A stretch of DNA of 64,000 nt from Dipylidium caninum. Lineage: Eukaryota > Platyhelminthes > Cestoda > Cyclophyllidea > Dipylidiidae. The notes under the pieces are model-generated. The model was not told the DNA's origin. It worked only from the letters and a program-made list of their open reading frames with translations, and ran no database searches. Numbering within the stretch: the stretch's first letter is position 1; each line of letters starts with the position of its first letter. The translations under genes were made by a program, and so were the position numbers. The stretch spans positions 124,001 to 188,000 of the forward strand of contig QEYB01000801.1 in assembly GCA_017562135.1 (NCBI GenBank). Reading direction: 5' to 3'. This document shows, piece by piece, positions 36,799 through 51,000 of this stretch.

Positions 36799-39700
36799 AT
36801 TAATACTTGCACATTAGGATCACTGCTATTTATCCGTTTCACAAAAATGTGTGTGTCAAATTTTCCACCATTCCGTAAGAAATTTAGTGTCACTCACGAC
36901 ATACAAAAGTGTGTCAAAAGTTCCTTATTGTAATGTCAACTTTTCCTAATAGCAATTTTTAAGAACTCAGACAAATCCATGCGCTACACCTGTTGCATTA
37001 TATTGGCGCTTTACTCTTTCCAGAAATACCGATGATGTGTAACATTGTAACAGGGACTTTTCATTTAAATTATGGAAATGACGGATCGCAACAAATGCGA
37101 TTGAAGAAATACAGATTTTATTGCACGTGAAAAATGACGGAGATCCAAAGACTAGTATGCGTGAAGTGGTGTATAAGTGTTATTGTCAAAGGTTAAGGTT
37201 AACGTGTGAATATGCGTAAGATGTTGAGATATTAATCGGAGATGGGCATTCGCCTCTAAGAATAACTAATGGGTTGGTATATTAGGAGGTAATCGTATTA
37301 TGAAATATTATCGAGGACTGAACAGAGTGTTTCACTGAGTGTACGTTTTGAGTCATTTGCTTTGTGTATTTAAGTTTACCTGACAGCGTTATAAGGCAAA
37401 ATTAACTCAACAATTTCCTATCATACCAGTAAGCGGTTATTAGTATTGTTTTAAAAACGAACAATTCCGTGGCTTAACACGTTCTTTCGAAGTTAAACAA
37501 GAAAATTACTAATTTTTTGAAAAAGAAACAAATTTAATACTTATGTAGCGCTTATATTCAAACTTTAACTTTTAGCATATACTTTCAGTAGTTACTGCAT
37601 AAATTCCCAATGTTCTAATCACGAAATCAAGGCTCCCGACCACTTTGCTTTATAGCATTTTCGGCGGATGTATTAGGTCAATTTTACTTAGTATCATATG
37701 AACTTATAGAAACGTGGAGGAAACTGTTATTTTCATAACTTAGAAACGAAGATAATGAAAGTATATGCGCTGGTAGATAGTAAATTAACTACGAAACTCT
37801 TCTAATTTTCCTTCAAGCATGCCTTTTTGTGTCTATTTTTAAAAAAAATTTGCATAAATTTCGCTGCCTCAACTGGAATTTCAATGGAACGAGGGTACAA
37901 AGAGTGCAGGTAGTAGGAATTATGGATACAGATATTGTTCCACCTCATGCAGTTGGTAAGAAATAACCAATGTCTCTTAGTTATCTCGGGTTACATATAT
38001 TTAATCATAAAGTAACAGAAAGTGGCACTTTTGGATACTGTTAACTAGCGACGCTCGCGGATCTCATTTAGTGATGCAATGTAATGTTTAAAGAAACTTC
38101 TTCCCTTATGACCATCCCCTAACAGAAACAAGATCGTGTATTACAGTTAAAGCGGCGCGGTCGGCCAGTCTCCCTTCATATCTTTTATTCTCCCTCCTAC
38201 AATACAATTTAACAAAACCACGCTGCGCGCAGCATCTTTTGGGATGTAAATGACGAATGCAGAAGACCTACCTGAACCCTTTACCCGTTTCACAACAACT
38301 TGTATACAATGCAGCCGTCCACTAGATTAAGGATTTTAAGATGAGGCATAATTTTCATGACTTTGATGAATAAACACTAATTGTGCTCATGAAATGAGAT
38401 TGTTGATCATTAGGTCGGAAAAGTTTTCTATGAAGTCTTATTTTAAGCAGTCTTAAAACTTCATTTGCAACTTGAAATATGCTGGTACTTAAGCTTTGCA
38501 CGGACAGATCTCACATCACCGAGGTACATATCTTGAAATGCCTTTCTGAATGAGGAGAAATAGCTACTTATCGCCTAATTATTCCATAACCTCCCATGCA
38601 TCAGTTTATTTTTAAGTAACCTTTCCAATTACACACAAGGATTCACCAATTTCAGACGCAGTTAGCTAATCCCGCCTTTTATTTATGTAAACACTTGTGG
38701 ATCCAATCTCTATCAGCGCTATATTACTTCACTCCATCAGCAGACAATTCAGATTGCATCCGTCAAGTCCCCTACTACCAACCACCGTGAATCTATTCGC
38801 CCACCCACTGCTCGGGCCATCACTGGCTCTGCAGAGTTCACTATGTTAATGGGGCAGCATTACCAGCCGGTTTGATTTATGTTCCATGTTTTTGATTGAG
38901 AATTGCCGCCCTTCATCGCGACAGTACTCATCCATCCATCCATTAAAGATCTCCTAGTCTCCCTCACTCTTCAAACTAGACAATACACTTGGACCAGGTA
39001 TAAACGCGGATGCTATTGTGTTAAGATTTTATCGCTATTTTCAGCTAGTTTAAATGGTCGGAAAGACATGTTTTGAAAAACGCCTCCCCTTTATGTCTGC
39101 AATAGTTCACTCTCAAGAAAAAAATCATTTACATTTATTTTAATTAGATGCGATTTTATGCCTCAATTCCTCCAATGATATTTGATGTTAAGGCGATTTT
39201 CTTCATCCTTATGGCAAGTATTTCCGGAAGCTGCTACTTCCATCACGTTTGGACCAGTTCGTGCCCCTCTCACAGGCAGCCATGCGATCACTAGACAGAA
39301 CCTACTAGAAAGAACCTACCAGCTGTTTTCAGTGGTGTTATTACCTCGGGAGGTCGCAGTCACAAGACGAGATGCACCTGCCGTTATTCAAACCCATTGT
39401 GGTGATTTCGACTAAAATTTAAAGGAAAGCGATTTGAATTTACCAAACAGGAAATTTTATTTTAAGGCAATGGATTGAATAAAAGCACTTTTAGGGGAGG
39501 CCAAATCAATCCGGGAAGTAGTCAATCTAAATTCTCTCAAAATCACGCGGGTAATATGATGCCATCATACTCCGCAGGGGCAGGAACTGCCAGAACGTTC
39601 AAAGCATTTCGTACTGTGCATTAAAGCAGTAGGATTTTCCAGTTCGAGTGCTTCAGTCGGCCGGAGCGGAGATGTACCCCTTTTCCGGTTCATCCACATA

Positions 39701-41840
39701 GGCACTAAGACCTGCCCTCCCTGGAGGCATCATAAACACTTATGTAAAAGTGGACCGAGAGCAATGCTGACCAGCCATCGCCTTCATGTGTGCAGTGGGG
39801 AAGAAGTGATCTCTGCGATGCCACGGCCTCTTCCCTCTAAATCACGTTAAACACTCGATTGCCTCAAATGTGACCGGAAGCCAAAAAGTGGGGAAATGAA
39901 AAACTTGTAGCCAGGAAACGGAGCATAGTGGCATAATGAAAAATCGCAATTTGAGTGGCCTTAGGACGAAAAATTCGGCATATATTTCCTCCCGTACGAT
40001 GTGATATTTTGTTTAACAGCACTCAGAATGTGCTCACTAATTACCGAAGGCAACCTTCAATTTCCTTTTCCCACATATTTAATAATACGAAGGGGGTGCC
40101 ACAAGCAATTAGTACTTGAATAAGGTCAATTTAATCATCCCATGAGGGAGCCCTTTAATTGTCGAGGGCAAATCGTCCTCCTTTGAAGTGCTGCTATTAC
40201 CTTTGTAACGATATTTTGGCCCTTCAATTGCATAATTAGTGGACAGCATAGTTTTATTTGAAGTCGGAGTTGGCTTCCCTCTCCGCTCAACTCCACTCCA
40301 CCCAACGATAACCCCACTAAAGTAGACGAACGACTCTAAACACAGCATTACTAAATATTAAAATGGAAGCAACTCTTACCTTTACCGGTAATATGCCTCA
40401 CGCGTCCACTATGGACCATTGGTATTCTCTCTGTGTGGACGAAGGCAAACGGGAACCGAGGCGCTCGACAAATAGGCATTCTCTCCACGCGACCGTAGGG
40501 AAACAGGCGTGGCGTTTGAGACAGCCCTTGCGGCTGGTTTGGCATGGCGAAGAGGGAGTTGTTTAAAGTCAAATAATTCAGTTCAACAGGAAAATCAGCT
40601 ATTACATAAAATATACGCCGAACTTAATGATTTTTTTGTCGGCGCAATTTTAGACGGCTCAGCTAATCAGAGAGTGGTGATCACACCCCCCTTTTAGCTT
40701 TCTTCCATTCTTCTTTTTTTCAGCGTTCATCAATGCCGCCACGAGATTCAAAAAAGACTAAACAACCCATTTAAGAGAGCTTCTTGAGTGATGGCAACCA
40801 TTAAGGTGTTAGAACTCATCTCGAGGCTGTTGTTAGGCAGTTACCTCCTGTCCATCCGCCACTTGTGTTGGTCTGTCCAGCATGAGACAGATTGTAAAAT
40901 TCGAAACAGTGGTCAAGATAATACAATGGCTGTGTAAGGGTGTCATACAGCACCTGGGTGATCAATTACCATTCAAACTTCGTCCGTTCAGATGAAGTTT
41001 CAGGGCTGATGGATTGCAATTTCGATGTCTCATGCCTTAATCAGTCTGGTTGGACATGTCCGACATTCTGAATCCTCACGGGTTGGCATTTGCTCACTTT
41101 ATCGACGAGTCGTTAGCTTTTAAAAGGGCTTCTCAGGGCTAGTACGAATTATTCGAAGTGGGAGATGCATACGGTTCTAAACTTATATCTTAATAGTTCT
41201 CAGATTGTACACGAAATTCGTTAAAAAAACAATCATGATAAATTGACATGCATCCGGACAAGCGGAGGAGTGAAGAATATCCAGCCTTGCCCGCTCATAC
41301 ATTTGTATGAAAGGTCGAGAGGATTGTTTTCTCTTCACTTTGCGATCGGCAACTCTCCAGGTTAGCCACACCACAGTGCATCCCTCTAGGCTTTTGTCTA
41401 ATCCCGCACTCATCTTCGCGATGGCCAAATCGGCAGTGTGTGTGTTATCCAGGCGTATGGAATGAGCAAATTTGGTTATAAGCCCTGTACACCTCTCCCA
41501 AAGGTTAACTTGTACACTACAGTATAAATATGTATTCGGTTTTATGCATTTTTGTGTATATCATCGTGTATGACCAAAGTCATTCATAATCACCATTAGC
41601 ATCAACAGCAACAGCATAAAATAAATATTGCACGGAAGAGAGCAAGAGGTGAGTTAGAAAGGGAGGAAGAGGGGGGGGGGAGAGATAGCAAGAGAGATAG
41701 AGGGTGCTGGAGTAAAGAGACAGCAGAGGACCGGTAGCCAATGCTCGTGCGTTTGCTATCGTGTATGTGTGTCGATTGGTGTGAGTGTGGGAGTTGTTGC
41801 GTGGAGGAAATAGAGCTTGAGGAATTCATCCCTCTGGGGC
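36799..41840. other. Intergenic region upstream of the TCF20/RAI1-like gene and downstream of calcineurin
   Basis: Five kilobases without a gene I can support. Open frames at 39182-39415 (+) and 40109-40348 (-) start with ATG but have no recognisable motifs. The right end is presumably the 3' UTR of the calcineurin gene, including a purine-rich (plus strand) tract near 41640-41705. No AATAAA on the minus strand within about 430 bases of its stop. Confidence 0.5.
41671..41680. repeat. G10 homopolymer in a purine-rich tract
   Basis: Ten consecutive G within a GA-rich stretch (about 41640-41705), lying in the presumed 3' UTR of the minus-strand calcineurin gene, where it would read as a pyrimidine tract. 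Confidence 0.8.
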
Positions 41841-42058
41841 CTATTTCTTTCCACCAGACGTCTTCTTTGCTGTGATGGAGGTGGTCGTGTTCTTCGCCGT
41901 TGAAGAGGCACTACTTGTATCCTCGGCGGCCTTGATGAAGGCAGCCACACAGTCCTTGGGATTGGTCGGCGCCTGAGCTGGTGGCATTCGCTCGTTAATC
42001 TTATCTATCGCTTTGGCCTCTGCAAACGAGCTAATCTTGGCGTGGGGTGCCAATGCTG
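41841..42058 (-). CDS. PPP3C: Calcineurin A last exon, autoinhibitory domain
   Basis: Acceptor TTCTTTTGCAG; encodes [20 protein letters not shown] and MPP, the autoinhibitory helix, then a variable Ser/Thr/Ala-rich tail ending SGGKK and TAG at 41841-41843. Confidence 0.95.
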
Positions 42059-45000
42059 CTGCAAAAGAAAGAAAAGAAGAAGGGTAAAAAAGTGAATAGA
42101 CCCTCATCCATTATGAAAAATCGGTCCGAAGTATTTTAAGTCGATGCCCATTACTACTTCAAAGATAGTCACGACTGACACGCGGTTCAGTGATGGAGTG
42201 TCCACTTGAGGAGTGAAGACTTGTTCAGGGTGCCTATACCAGTGATCTCTTCCCCTCCTGCCTATTAACTTGCAGCACACTTACTTTGAACGACTGAAAT
42301 AAGATTGTGAAAGAACCTCCTCCCATCAACTACTTGCATTACTGTATCTGTGTATATCGGAAGGGAACAGGACAACACTCTATGGTCCGAGCAACTTGGC
42401 TGCTGTGAGAAATGCACCAAAGTAGGTGAGGAGAGTAATCAATCTGGGTACTACATGTGACAATGAACGCACTAAAATGAGTTAAAATCTCAAAATTTGA
42501 AGGAAAAAATTGAAATAGTTGTTGATGATTGTTATGAGATTAAGATGGTTGGCCTCTTCCGTAATTCGAGTCCCGAGATGTCTCTGCTGATACCACCTCT
42601 ATTTATGAGCTTGTAGGACTTTTAATTTCCTTTTAGTAGAAATCTCAACAGTCAGAGACGGAGGGGGAGGGGCGGCTTATAATTTGTCTAACTCACGATT
42701 TTCTTCCAATGTGTACATTCACTACAAAAGGCAAAGTTATACCCACAGAAGTATTAAATTAACTGCCAGACTAAACAAATGACATCGCATCGGGGCTACT
42801 ACTTGCTTTTTGCTTTTTTCCCATGATTATATAAGTTTTTACTCGCCTACGCAAGGTGCACAAAGTGCGCTTATTCGAGACCACAGAAATTCCGGATAAA
42901 CATTTTGCCCAAAATAATTCCAAGTAGCCTTTCTCCCAGTTGCCCTCTTTGTTCCTCCAACGCAGGACATATGGTAGTGTGGTACTGTGTGACTGAGCCG
43001 CTGATTATCAGGTCGCGATAAAGACCCCTTCCCTCTTCCCCCTCTCCCCTCCTTCCATTATTTTTCCCTCTCCCACCCTCTCCAGTATGACACGCGAATT
43101 TTCATTCCGCGCTTGACCACGCCAACCGATGATATTATGAAGGGAGAAAAAGGTCTCATATGCCTGCTTGAAAGCTCTGTCAAAAACGGCGGCGTTAATG
43201 TTGACTTTCATGGTTGTGTTACCACTCGTAGTGGATTTATCTATCTCAAACTTCATGGTACTTATTTTACCCTTTCTCCCCACATGTGGAGTGTGGCGTT
43301 GCAATCTTCCTAAACGCGCCAAACTTCGCATTAACGTATAGGGTTTCCCCTATCACAGTGCTTGGATTGAAAGCACCAGAGTGGATGTGGTATTTGCTAG
43401 CAGTGAGATTGACAATTATTGAAATTTGTTCATTTTAAGATTAACGAAACTGACGCCAAAGGTTCCCTAGCCAAGGAACATGTGATTATCATGTCTCCTG
43501 TGAATTCCTATTAGAGAAAATCTTATCTGTGAGAAAGAAGAGGGTAAAATAGCGAGAGAGAGCAACAGGAAGGTGTGCTGTCGTATCTCAGTCGAAAAAA
43601 AAACGTTACAAGATGTTCACACCAGCAGCCTCTCATTAATCATCCATACCAAGGCCATTGTGGTGGCCTGTTGACATAGAACTTTTGGTGGGGCAATGTG
43701 ACCTGCTACGTTGGATGCCTCTTCGTCACCTGTTGACTATGGATTTGGTCCACTTCCCCATCCCAAAGGGCGAAATTTGTGTGTACCACAAGAGATTCAA
43801 CACTTTTAGCTTTTTATATGGGAAGCAAGTAGATGTCAATCGACTTATTTTTGACTTTGATTTAAAACAGCGTTTTGGATTATCGCAATGGATAGGAGAG
43901 ACATTAAGTAAAAATCCACAAATCTCAAAGCATCACTAGTTCGGAGGCACCGATTTATGAGTTAGGGTGCTATAAGTTTCGAAATTTGGTCATCACATTG
44001 CCTTCGCTTAATTATCATCACTCAAGTCCTTTACTTTGAAATAGTTATTCTCTCGGAAATTGGGCAGAAAACCTTTCTTATAATTGGCGCGACTGAGGCT
44101 GGCGAAAGTACAAGATTTGATGACTTGAGTAATAAACTGCATCATGCCCCATGTGATAGATAGAGGGAGAACCACCCTCATTCAGAAGGAGACAAATAGC
44201 CATGATCCCAGATAAGAAGGCAGGTGGGTAGGTAGGTAGGTCGGTAAGGAGGAGAGTGAGAGGGAGCTAGTTACACGTGCGTTTGACAAGCGCAGCTAAA
44301 TCAAAAGTACCTCGGCACCAAACACACATCTTCACAACATGCTATGTTATTCGATAATAAATTTGCATTGCCGCTGTCGAGTGACTCTTGGCACCGTTTT
44401 AGATGAACAAAAGAAGATCTCAAGGAGGAGGAGGAACCTTAAGGCTGGAGACGTCATTGGAATGTTAACAACAAAGTAAGAAACTCTGTTACATGAGATA
44501 TGCGTCTTTGCGAACGGGTGAGGCGTCCGTTAACCAGAGCGGAGGTACAAATAGGCTGGTGGACCGGATGGGAGTGGGGGGTGAAAAAGACTTTACTAAT
44601 AACTCCGAGAAAACTCACATTGCTTGAGATTTTCACGACCCTCTGAAAGTAGGCCAATTGGAAGCATCCCATTCGGTGTTAGACCCTTCAACTCCAGTAC
44701 ACTTTCATTCTCCTCCCTAAAGACACGGCAAAGTGTATATAGAAATGATGAAAAAGACCGAAGTGATACGAAAGACGGCAGCGTTATTTATCAGTACTTC
44801 CAGTAAAAAACCGCCTCTTTCTCCTATGCCGACCTACAGGGTGAGTGTAAATGCCTTCAACGTTTATAAATCAAGGTAGTTGGATGCATTTCGCACGGGC
44901 GCAAAACGGTCTGGCTCACTGATGTTGATTTTGATTATTCACCCTTCCATAGATCCGGTATCCATCCGAGTAGCACATCCCCACAGATTTTCATTAAAAT

Positions 45001-48000
45001 AATATTTCTCAACATCCAAAAGTTTAATTTCTACTCGTAAAGAGAGTTGTTTGACAAAGTGAGATGAGAGGAGCATAAGAATTCTTCATTCTTCTCCCTA
45101 TCCGCTCACAAAAAAGAGTACTTTAATCATTTATTTGATGATATCTCCTTGTCACATCTTATTGCGCCTTGGTAAAAACCTCATCCCTCTCGGATATTTC
45201 TCTCTCACTCTCTCTTGTAAATGCTTTAGGAATGATCCAGAGCAGAGCTTTGGGGGTTATTCGTTAAACACTTAACACACCTTCCCATCCCACTTCACAT
45301 TACTCTTAGTTTGGAGATAATTCAGTTACTCTCAATGTCCACTAGGTTTCCCCTCTTGACAACATCCCTTCTTGAAGGTGGATCCACTCACCAAACTATG
45401 CTTATTTGACATCTAGCATTGACGACATCCAGCCTTTCAATTAGCCTGGTTAATAAATCCCAGAAATAAGTAGGTATTTTAAGCGACGCCATAAAGTATC
45501 AGCGGCACATCCTCACAAAAATTGATTTCCCTGGTGTGAAGGAGGAATATGTTGGGCACTACTAGCAATGTTAGCTTTCACTCGGTCCGAGTTTCCTCAA
45601 CTCTGTAGTCTACAGAAGAGGTATTGAAAGGATTGTAGCCCATAATATGCCACTGGTACTCAAAAGACTGTCACAAGGGGACTTGAGACCTCTGCATCCT
45701 CATCTGCCCACCCTTCGAACAAGTTCTACCCCAGTAAATGTCAAATTTACCGTAGAAGAGTGAAGACACGAGCCATCTTGCCAATAGCACGTATTTTGCC
45801 CTTGATAACATCCTTACGCGCGGTCACGTTGTCTAGGTGGGTGGAGTAAAAGGGGGGGGATAGTGAGGAAAAAGAAAAAAATGCAAGAATGTCTTTAGCA
45901 CCTGGCCTGAGTGAAACATGACTAATGAGTCAACAAGGGAGCGAGAAGTTAACTGAGGCATAGGGAACGCAATATGCAATATGTGAGTTAGCGAGTTGAT
46001 GGTTGAAAAAATGGGGCTTATTTTTGCTAGACTGCTTTGTATCTAGCGGTTGGGAGACAAAAGATATAAGAGGACTTTGTCCTCTTTAATTTCTGAACAT
46101 CAGGGAGCCGAACCAAAACTTCATACACACGATTATGAAGCAGGTTGGTTTGTTCCCTTTGATAGTAAGCTAATAAAAGGCAAACCTCTCGTCTGCTCGA
46201 ATCCCCTATAATTTGTGGAGTAGAACAAAGTCCACCTAATCCACAATCGCTCACCCACAAAGTGTTTTTTTATCAGTTAAATAACTGGCTATCACAGACA
46301 TAGAGACCTCGTGGTAAGAAGCTGTTTCTGCCATGCGTAATTTAAAGTTCCGAGGTTCTTCAACCACGCGACCCAGAATTCCGCTTAAATTGGTCGGAGG
46401 TCGCATTCCAACATTTCAATGAGGTGAGTATTTGGCGTGCATGGATGCATAACTCGAGAAATTATAGTAGAAATGGCGCAGTCTGCTCTATTTGCCGCAA
46501 CCTTTCGTCAACGAATAACCATGTAGGTAGTTGACTGGTGAACTGCCGGAGTTGTTTTTACAGACATCGTAATTTGCATTTATGACTGGGAAAATGAGCT
46601 GATCTGATGTGAATTTGATCTCCCATGATAGCCCATGGGTGGCTCTACTTACAAGGAATTATCCTCGATGAGTCTTAATCGGCAAGTGGCATTCCTTTTT
46701 AAGGCTGTTTATCCTGACAGTGTCTGAGGTGGGAGTTAGAAGTGTACATCAAGTTCACAGGGTCCTCCAAATCACCTCCACTGGAATAAGTAGACTACTT
46801 TTCTTAGAATGCATATTTCCACTCCACTCCCACCCTTACTTCTGTTCAAATAAATATTTAATGCAAAAGGGCCCCTTTTATTTCATGACGAGGAATCAAG
46901 GCATCCAACAAATTGTCTAGCTTTTACTATAAGCGGAATGGGAGAACCACTTCCTTTCTAGTGGACGTCATGAAGCACACCTTCGATTTCTACCATTCAT
47001 GAAGGTATTTGACCTCTCCGTCACACCCTTTGAGAAATTCAATGCTGACGAATTTTATAATGTTTATTTTGCTTTAATACGCTCACCCTAATTACACTAT
47101 AAACTTTTAAGTAATTAACTACGGTTTTCACCAACTAGATTGCGCACGAAATAATGCTTTCAGAAGTAGACTTAAAAAAGGTGAAGTAGGTGGTACTGTA
47201 CTCACTGTCATCTTCACTATCTTCCGTGAAGAGTTCATCGGAGGAACAAATATTCAATACACTAACAAGCATCTCCGTGACTGAAAGAGTAAGAGAGGTT
47301 AGTGCAAGCTCTGAAGGGGTTAAGGATGAGAAAGAGGTTCTCAAGCTTGTCCTACCCTTTTCACCGACAAATGGGAGAGACCAAGTGAAGACATCCATGA
47401 AGTTTGGGAGCCAATATGGGTGAGGTGAGCAATTGAACTGACGGATGTTCATCACATTGTTCTCGTACTTGAGAATAGCGGCTACACGAGTAGAGGAAGA
47501 ATCACCTTACATCAGACTGTCAACTTACCCTTGTTATTATAGACGTCAAGATAATTGGGAGCGGAGAATATGGTGATAAGAGCAGGAAAGCCGGTCTGTT
47601 GATTCTTGCGATACATACGGTATCTGAAAAGCGGATGAGGCGTACTAACATCATCCACCCTTATTCACACATCAGGCCTGTCAGGCTTCGACTTTTATCC
47701 ATGTCAATCCGAAAATATTAGTCACAATTGTGCTCAATGATTCAACACCTTATCCCGTAGTGTTAGTGATTAACTTCCACATAAATGAGGATCTTTTCTT
47801 ATCAGCTCACATCCGTAGTACCTCTTTTTGATGAGTAATTAATTTTACTACGGTGTTACATCTCTTTGAAATTGTCTACTGGAGGGATTTAATAGCCCTC
47901 ATCGTCACAAAGTCACGCGACTTCTTGGCTGTTTTGCTATTACCAAGGTGGACTTTTCAGCCTTTGTAGAAGTACTTGTCAATCTGGCACTAGAAACCAC

Positions 48001-51000
48001 CGCCCTTCCCATCTCTTCTTTTAGTGGGCAGGAAGCTATTTCACATGTAATGATAAAGATACGTCCAGATAAAGATACGTCCACAGGGAAATGAAGTCTG
48101 CCCTCACGGTGCCGACCAGAAATGTAGTAAAAGAGTATTGAGCAACAATGCCACCCTAACGGAAGGCGGTTGTTTCGAAGATATGACGGAGAAGGCGACA
48201 GAGATTAAATCTCGTAGTCTAACTCAAGGGTGAAACTACTGATAAGGGGTTTATGAATGATTATTCTTACCTACACAGACACGAAATAACACTTCCTGCT
48301 GAGGTGACATACTAGTCCTCTAGTCAGCCTAATTGGCCTTCACCTCGGTGAATAAACCGACATGAACCCGAATGCCATGCATGCCATTTGGGAGTTTAGG
48401 CTGTAAGTTAGGGTCAGGGATGGTTAATTACCCTTGATTGTGGTGCTATTGCCGAAAGACTGCACGACTCTTCACCTTGATCGCGTGGGTAATGTACTAT
48501 TCTCGAGTGAAAGAAAAAAAGGCTACTTTGAGAGGGATATATCTCCCTAGAGTCGGTAGTTCTCCCAGGTTCTTAAGTGGTTGCAGTGCTTGCCTCTCTG
48601 TTGGTCAGATCTCAGTGACTTCAGAGATTGACAGTTTTAAAAATTCAGTACGGTGCACACGGAGTAAAGGGGAGCCAGGGTTTATTATTTATGTAGCCGC
48701 GTAGTTGGCAGGATAAGCGGTATGAATTAATCAGGAGAGGTACGTGTTGCAATGCTGATCACAGTGGATTGAGGGAAGGGAAAGAGCACGAGAACGAACG
48801 AGCCGGCAATGATTTTACAAGAGTGGATTTATGCCTCTTAGCTTCCGTTGTGCATTTCACAAATGCCCTCTCCAAACCACAGCCCTACAAACAAAATGGG
48901 CTGAAACTCTGGTCAAGATTAAACATGGCGTGAGGCAAGAAGAGAGAACATAAAATGTCGAAGTACTACCCTCTTCAACAGCTACCCTTATTTGTACAAT
49001 CTATCACTTCTTCTTTCCTCCAGTGGAAGGAATATAAAGATGGTTATATTTATTGGCTCATTTTCATAATGAATGACTGGAAGGAACGGGAATTTATGCC
49101 ACGAAGGTCTGAAATCAGTCCTCCTAACTAATTATTTTCCCGTAACAGTCACAAATGGGTTTAAAGAGAAGGGTCTCCCTTTGGTTGGCGCTCGATGCAA
49201 AAAGGTACATTCCAAGAGATACTATCGCCAATCTCCGTCGTATAATATGCGCAGTTGCCTATCAAGAGTTCGGAGCAGTGAGGTCTTAGATTCGTTTAAG
49301 CCATCAACAAAGCACATTACGAACTGTTTCAAATACCCGATGAAGGTGGGGTCGTCCTTAAAGTCCATCTACAAGCCTAAGTTATGAATGGAACATCCAA
49401 GTGGGGGAAGTGGGAGTAAAGATTCTTGCGGGAAATATGTTCGAGGGAGGAAAATACGATCTCGGCGTGCCCTGTCTCCAACGCCACTGTTGAATGACAA
49501 GATAGAGTTAAAAAAACCTCAGGGCTTGGTGATTATAGTTGCACAAAATGTATTATTTGTTTGATGCTAGTGAATGAATTTATGGCTCTTTTAGTATGTC
49601 CAACTGTTCCTGACACTTACAGAAACCTGAGGTACGGATATTCTGGAATGCGTTATTTGCACAGTAAACACAAAGAGAACGTATTATTTCAGCACTCTTC
49701 ACAATTATGTCAATGTCAATGTGACGTTTTGAGGATCGGTGGGAAAAAATGCCTAAATATTAAGTAGGTTTCATTAATTGTGTTGGTAAATGAGAAAAAT
49801 GGGGGGTCTTACGGAGTCCACAAAGAAATCGTTTGATAGTCACTGCAGTAATTTCCTTTAAGAAGCACCGCTTGAAAGTAACAGATGGGCTACGCTAACA
49901 CTGAATGAGTTTTTACTACCGCATATAATCGTTAACTGTCCCGATTTCTTCTGTTCCACTCATTCGTATTATTTGGTATTCACACAGGTTAATTGACATA
50001 ACGTTCAGTACCGGTCCTTGAGTTGATCATCTATGCCAAATAAAGTGAGACCCGCTCCGTTTCCAGAGAAATCAAAGGAGCACCAAGCAAGGGGGTTATT
50101 GAAATTTCCTGAGGCAACGCTGTCACAGCCTCTTTGATGGAAAGTTGTCAGAGGATGTAAATCAGGCATCATATTTCCATAGTAATCAGGACGGTTGATA
50201 TGTCCTATGCAAATAAAGGATTTGGGAAGAAGTCTACATTTTCCAAGAGGTCGCACGCTTATCACCAACCTTGTGAAGAGAGACGTCTACACCTCAAATT
50301 TCCCAATTACACCATATCTTCACAATTGTTTACAATTGGGAACCGAATTTTTGAATGTACACTTAAAAGCATTCTCGATGGAATAAGAAAGGAAAAGGGG
50401 AAGGAGGAGCGCTTTTTGGTCTCCAGGTAAATTTAACGGTTTACTGATATCCTTAAGATATCTTTCATCCTTGGCAATTGGATACAATGGTGCTTTTCGG
50501 TATTACCTGTCTAGTGTGCTACACAAGAGTGTAGATAAATGCCACCTTTGATCCCGCATCATGCGGGTCAAAGCAACACATAAGCAGTTATGAAGACTAA
50601 TTTGTACAGAATGAAACTCGACGCTCCTTTCAGAGTGTGTCACCGTGTACAATAAATATCGAAACACTTTTTGCTGGTTCTTCTCCCACTGTTAGAGAGG
50701 TACAAATTAAGTCAGTTGGGAGCAATCTTATGCGGTAAAACCTAGTCTAGACTGCAGGTTAATCCAAATAAGCGCGCGATTTTGAAGTTGAACATGGTGA
50801 CGTGACTCCAGGGACAAATGTAGGTGAATTCAGCGTGAATAGAACTGAAGCTTCCTCATACCAAACACAGAATGGAATAGTGGAGGCTAATGACACCTAT
50901 GGAGGCAGGCGTTTGAATGGTGGAGGGCAGCCTTCTTTCCATTCTCTTTCGTTCTGATTTCATCGCTTTCTGCGAAGCGACTACAAAATTTACGTTAGCA

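Noticed and set aside
36754..36822. Plus-strand CGRCRGKGHINTC, close to a CCHC zinc knuckle
   Set aside because: Spacing is one residue short of the knuckle, the frame lies opposite the ORF at 36499-36798, and no neighbouring plus-strand exon supports it.
40722..41180. Stretch suspected of being a decayed retroelement
   Set aside because: No terminal repeats, reverse-transcriptase or integrase motif could be found in any frame.
49073..49387. 104-residue plus-strand ORF starting MTGRNGNLC
   Set aside because: No motif; probably the reverse-strand shadow of the exon-like segment at 49223-49368.
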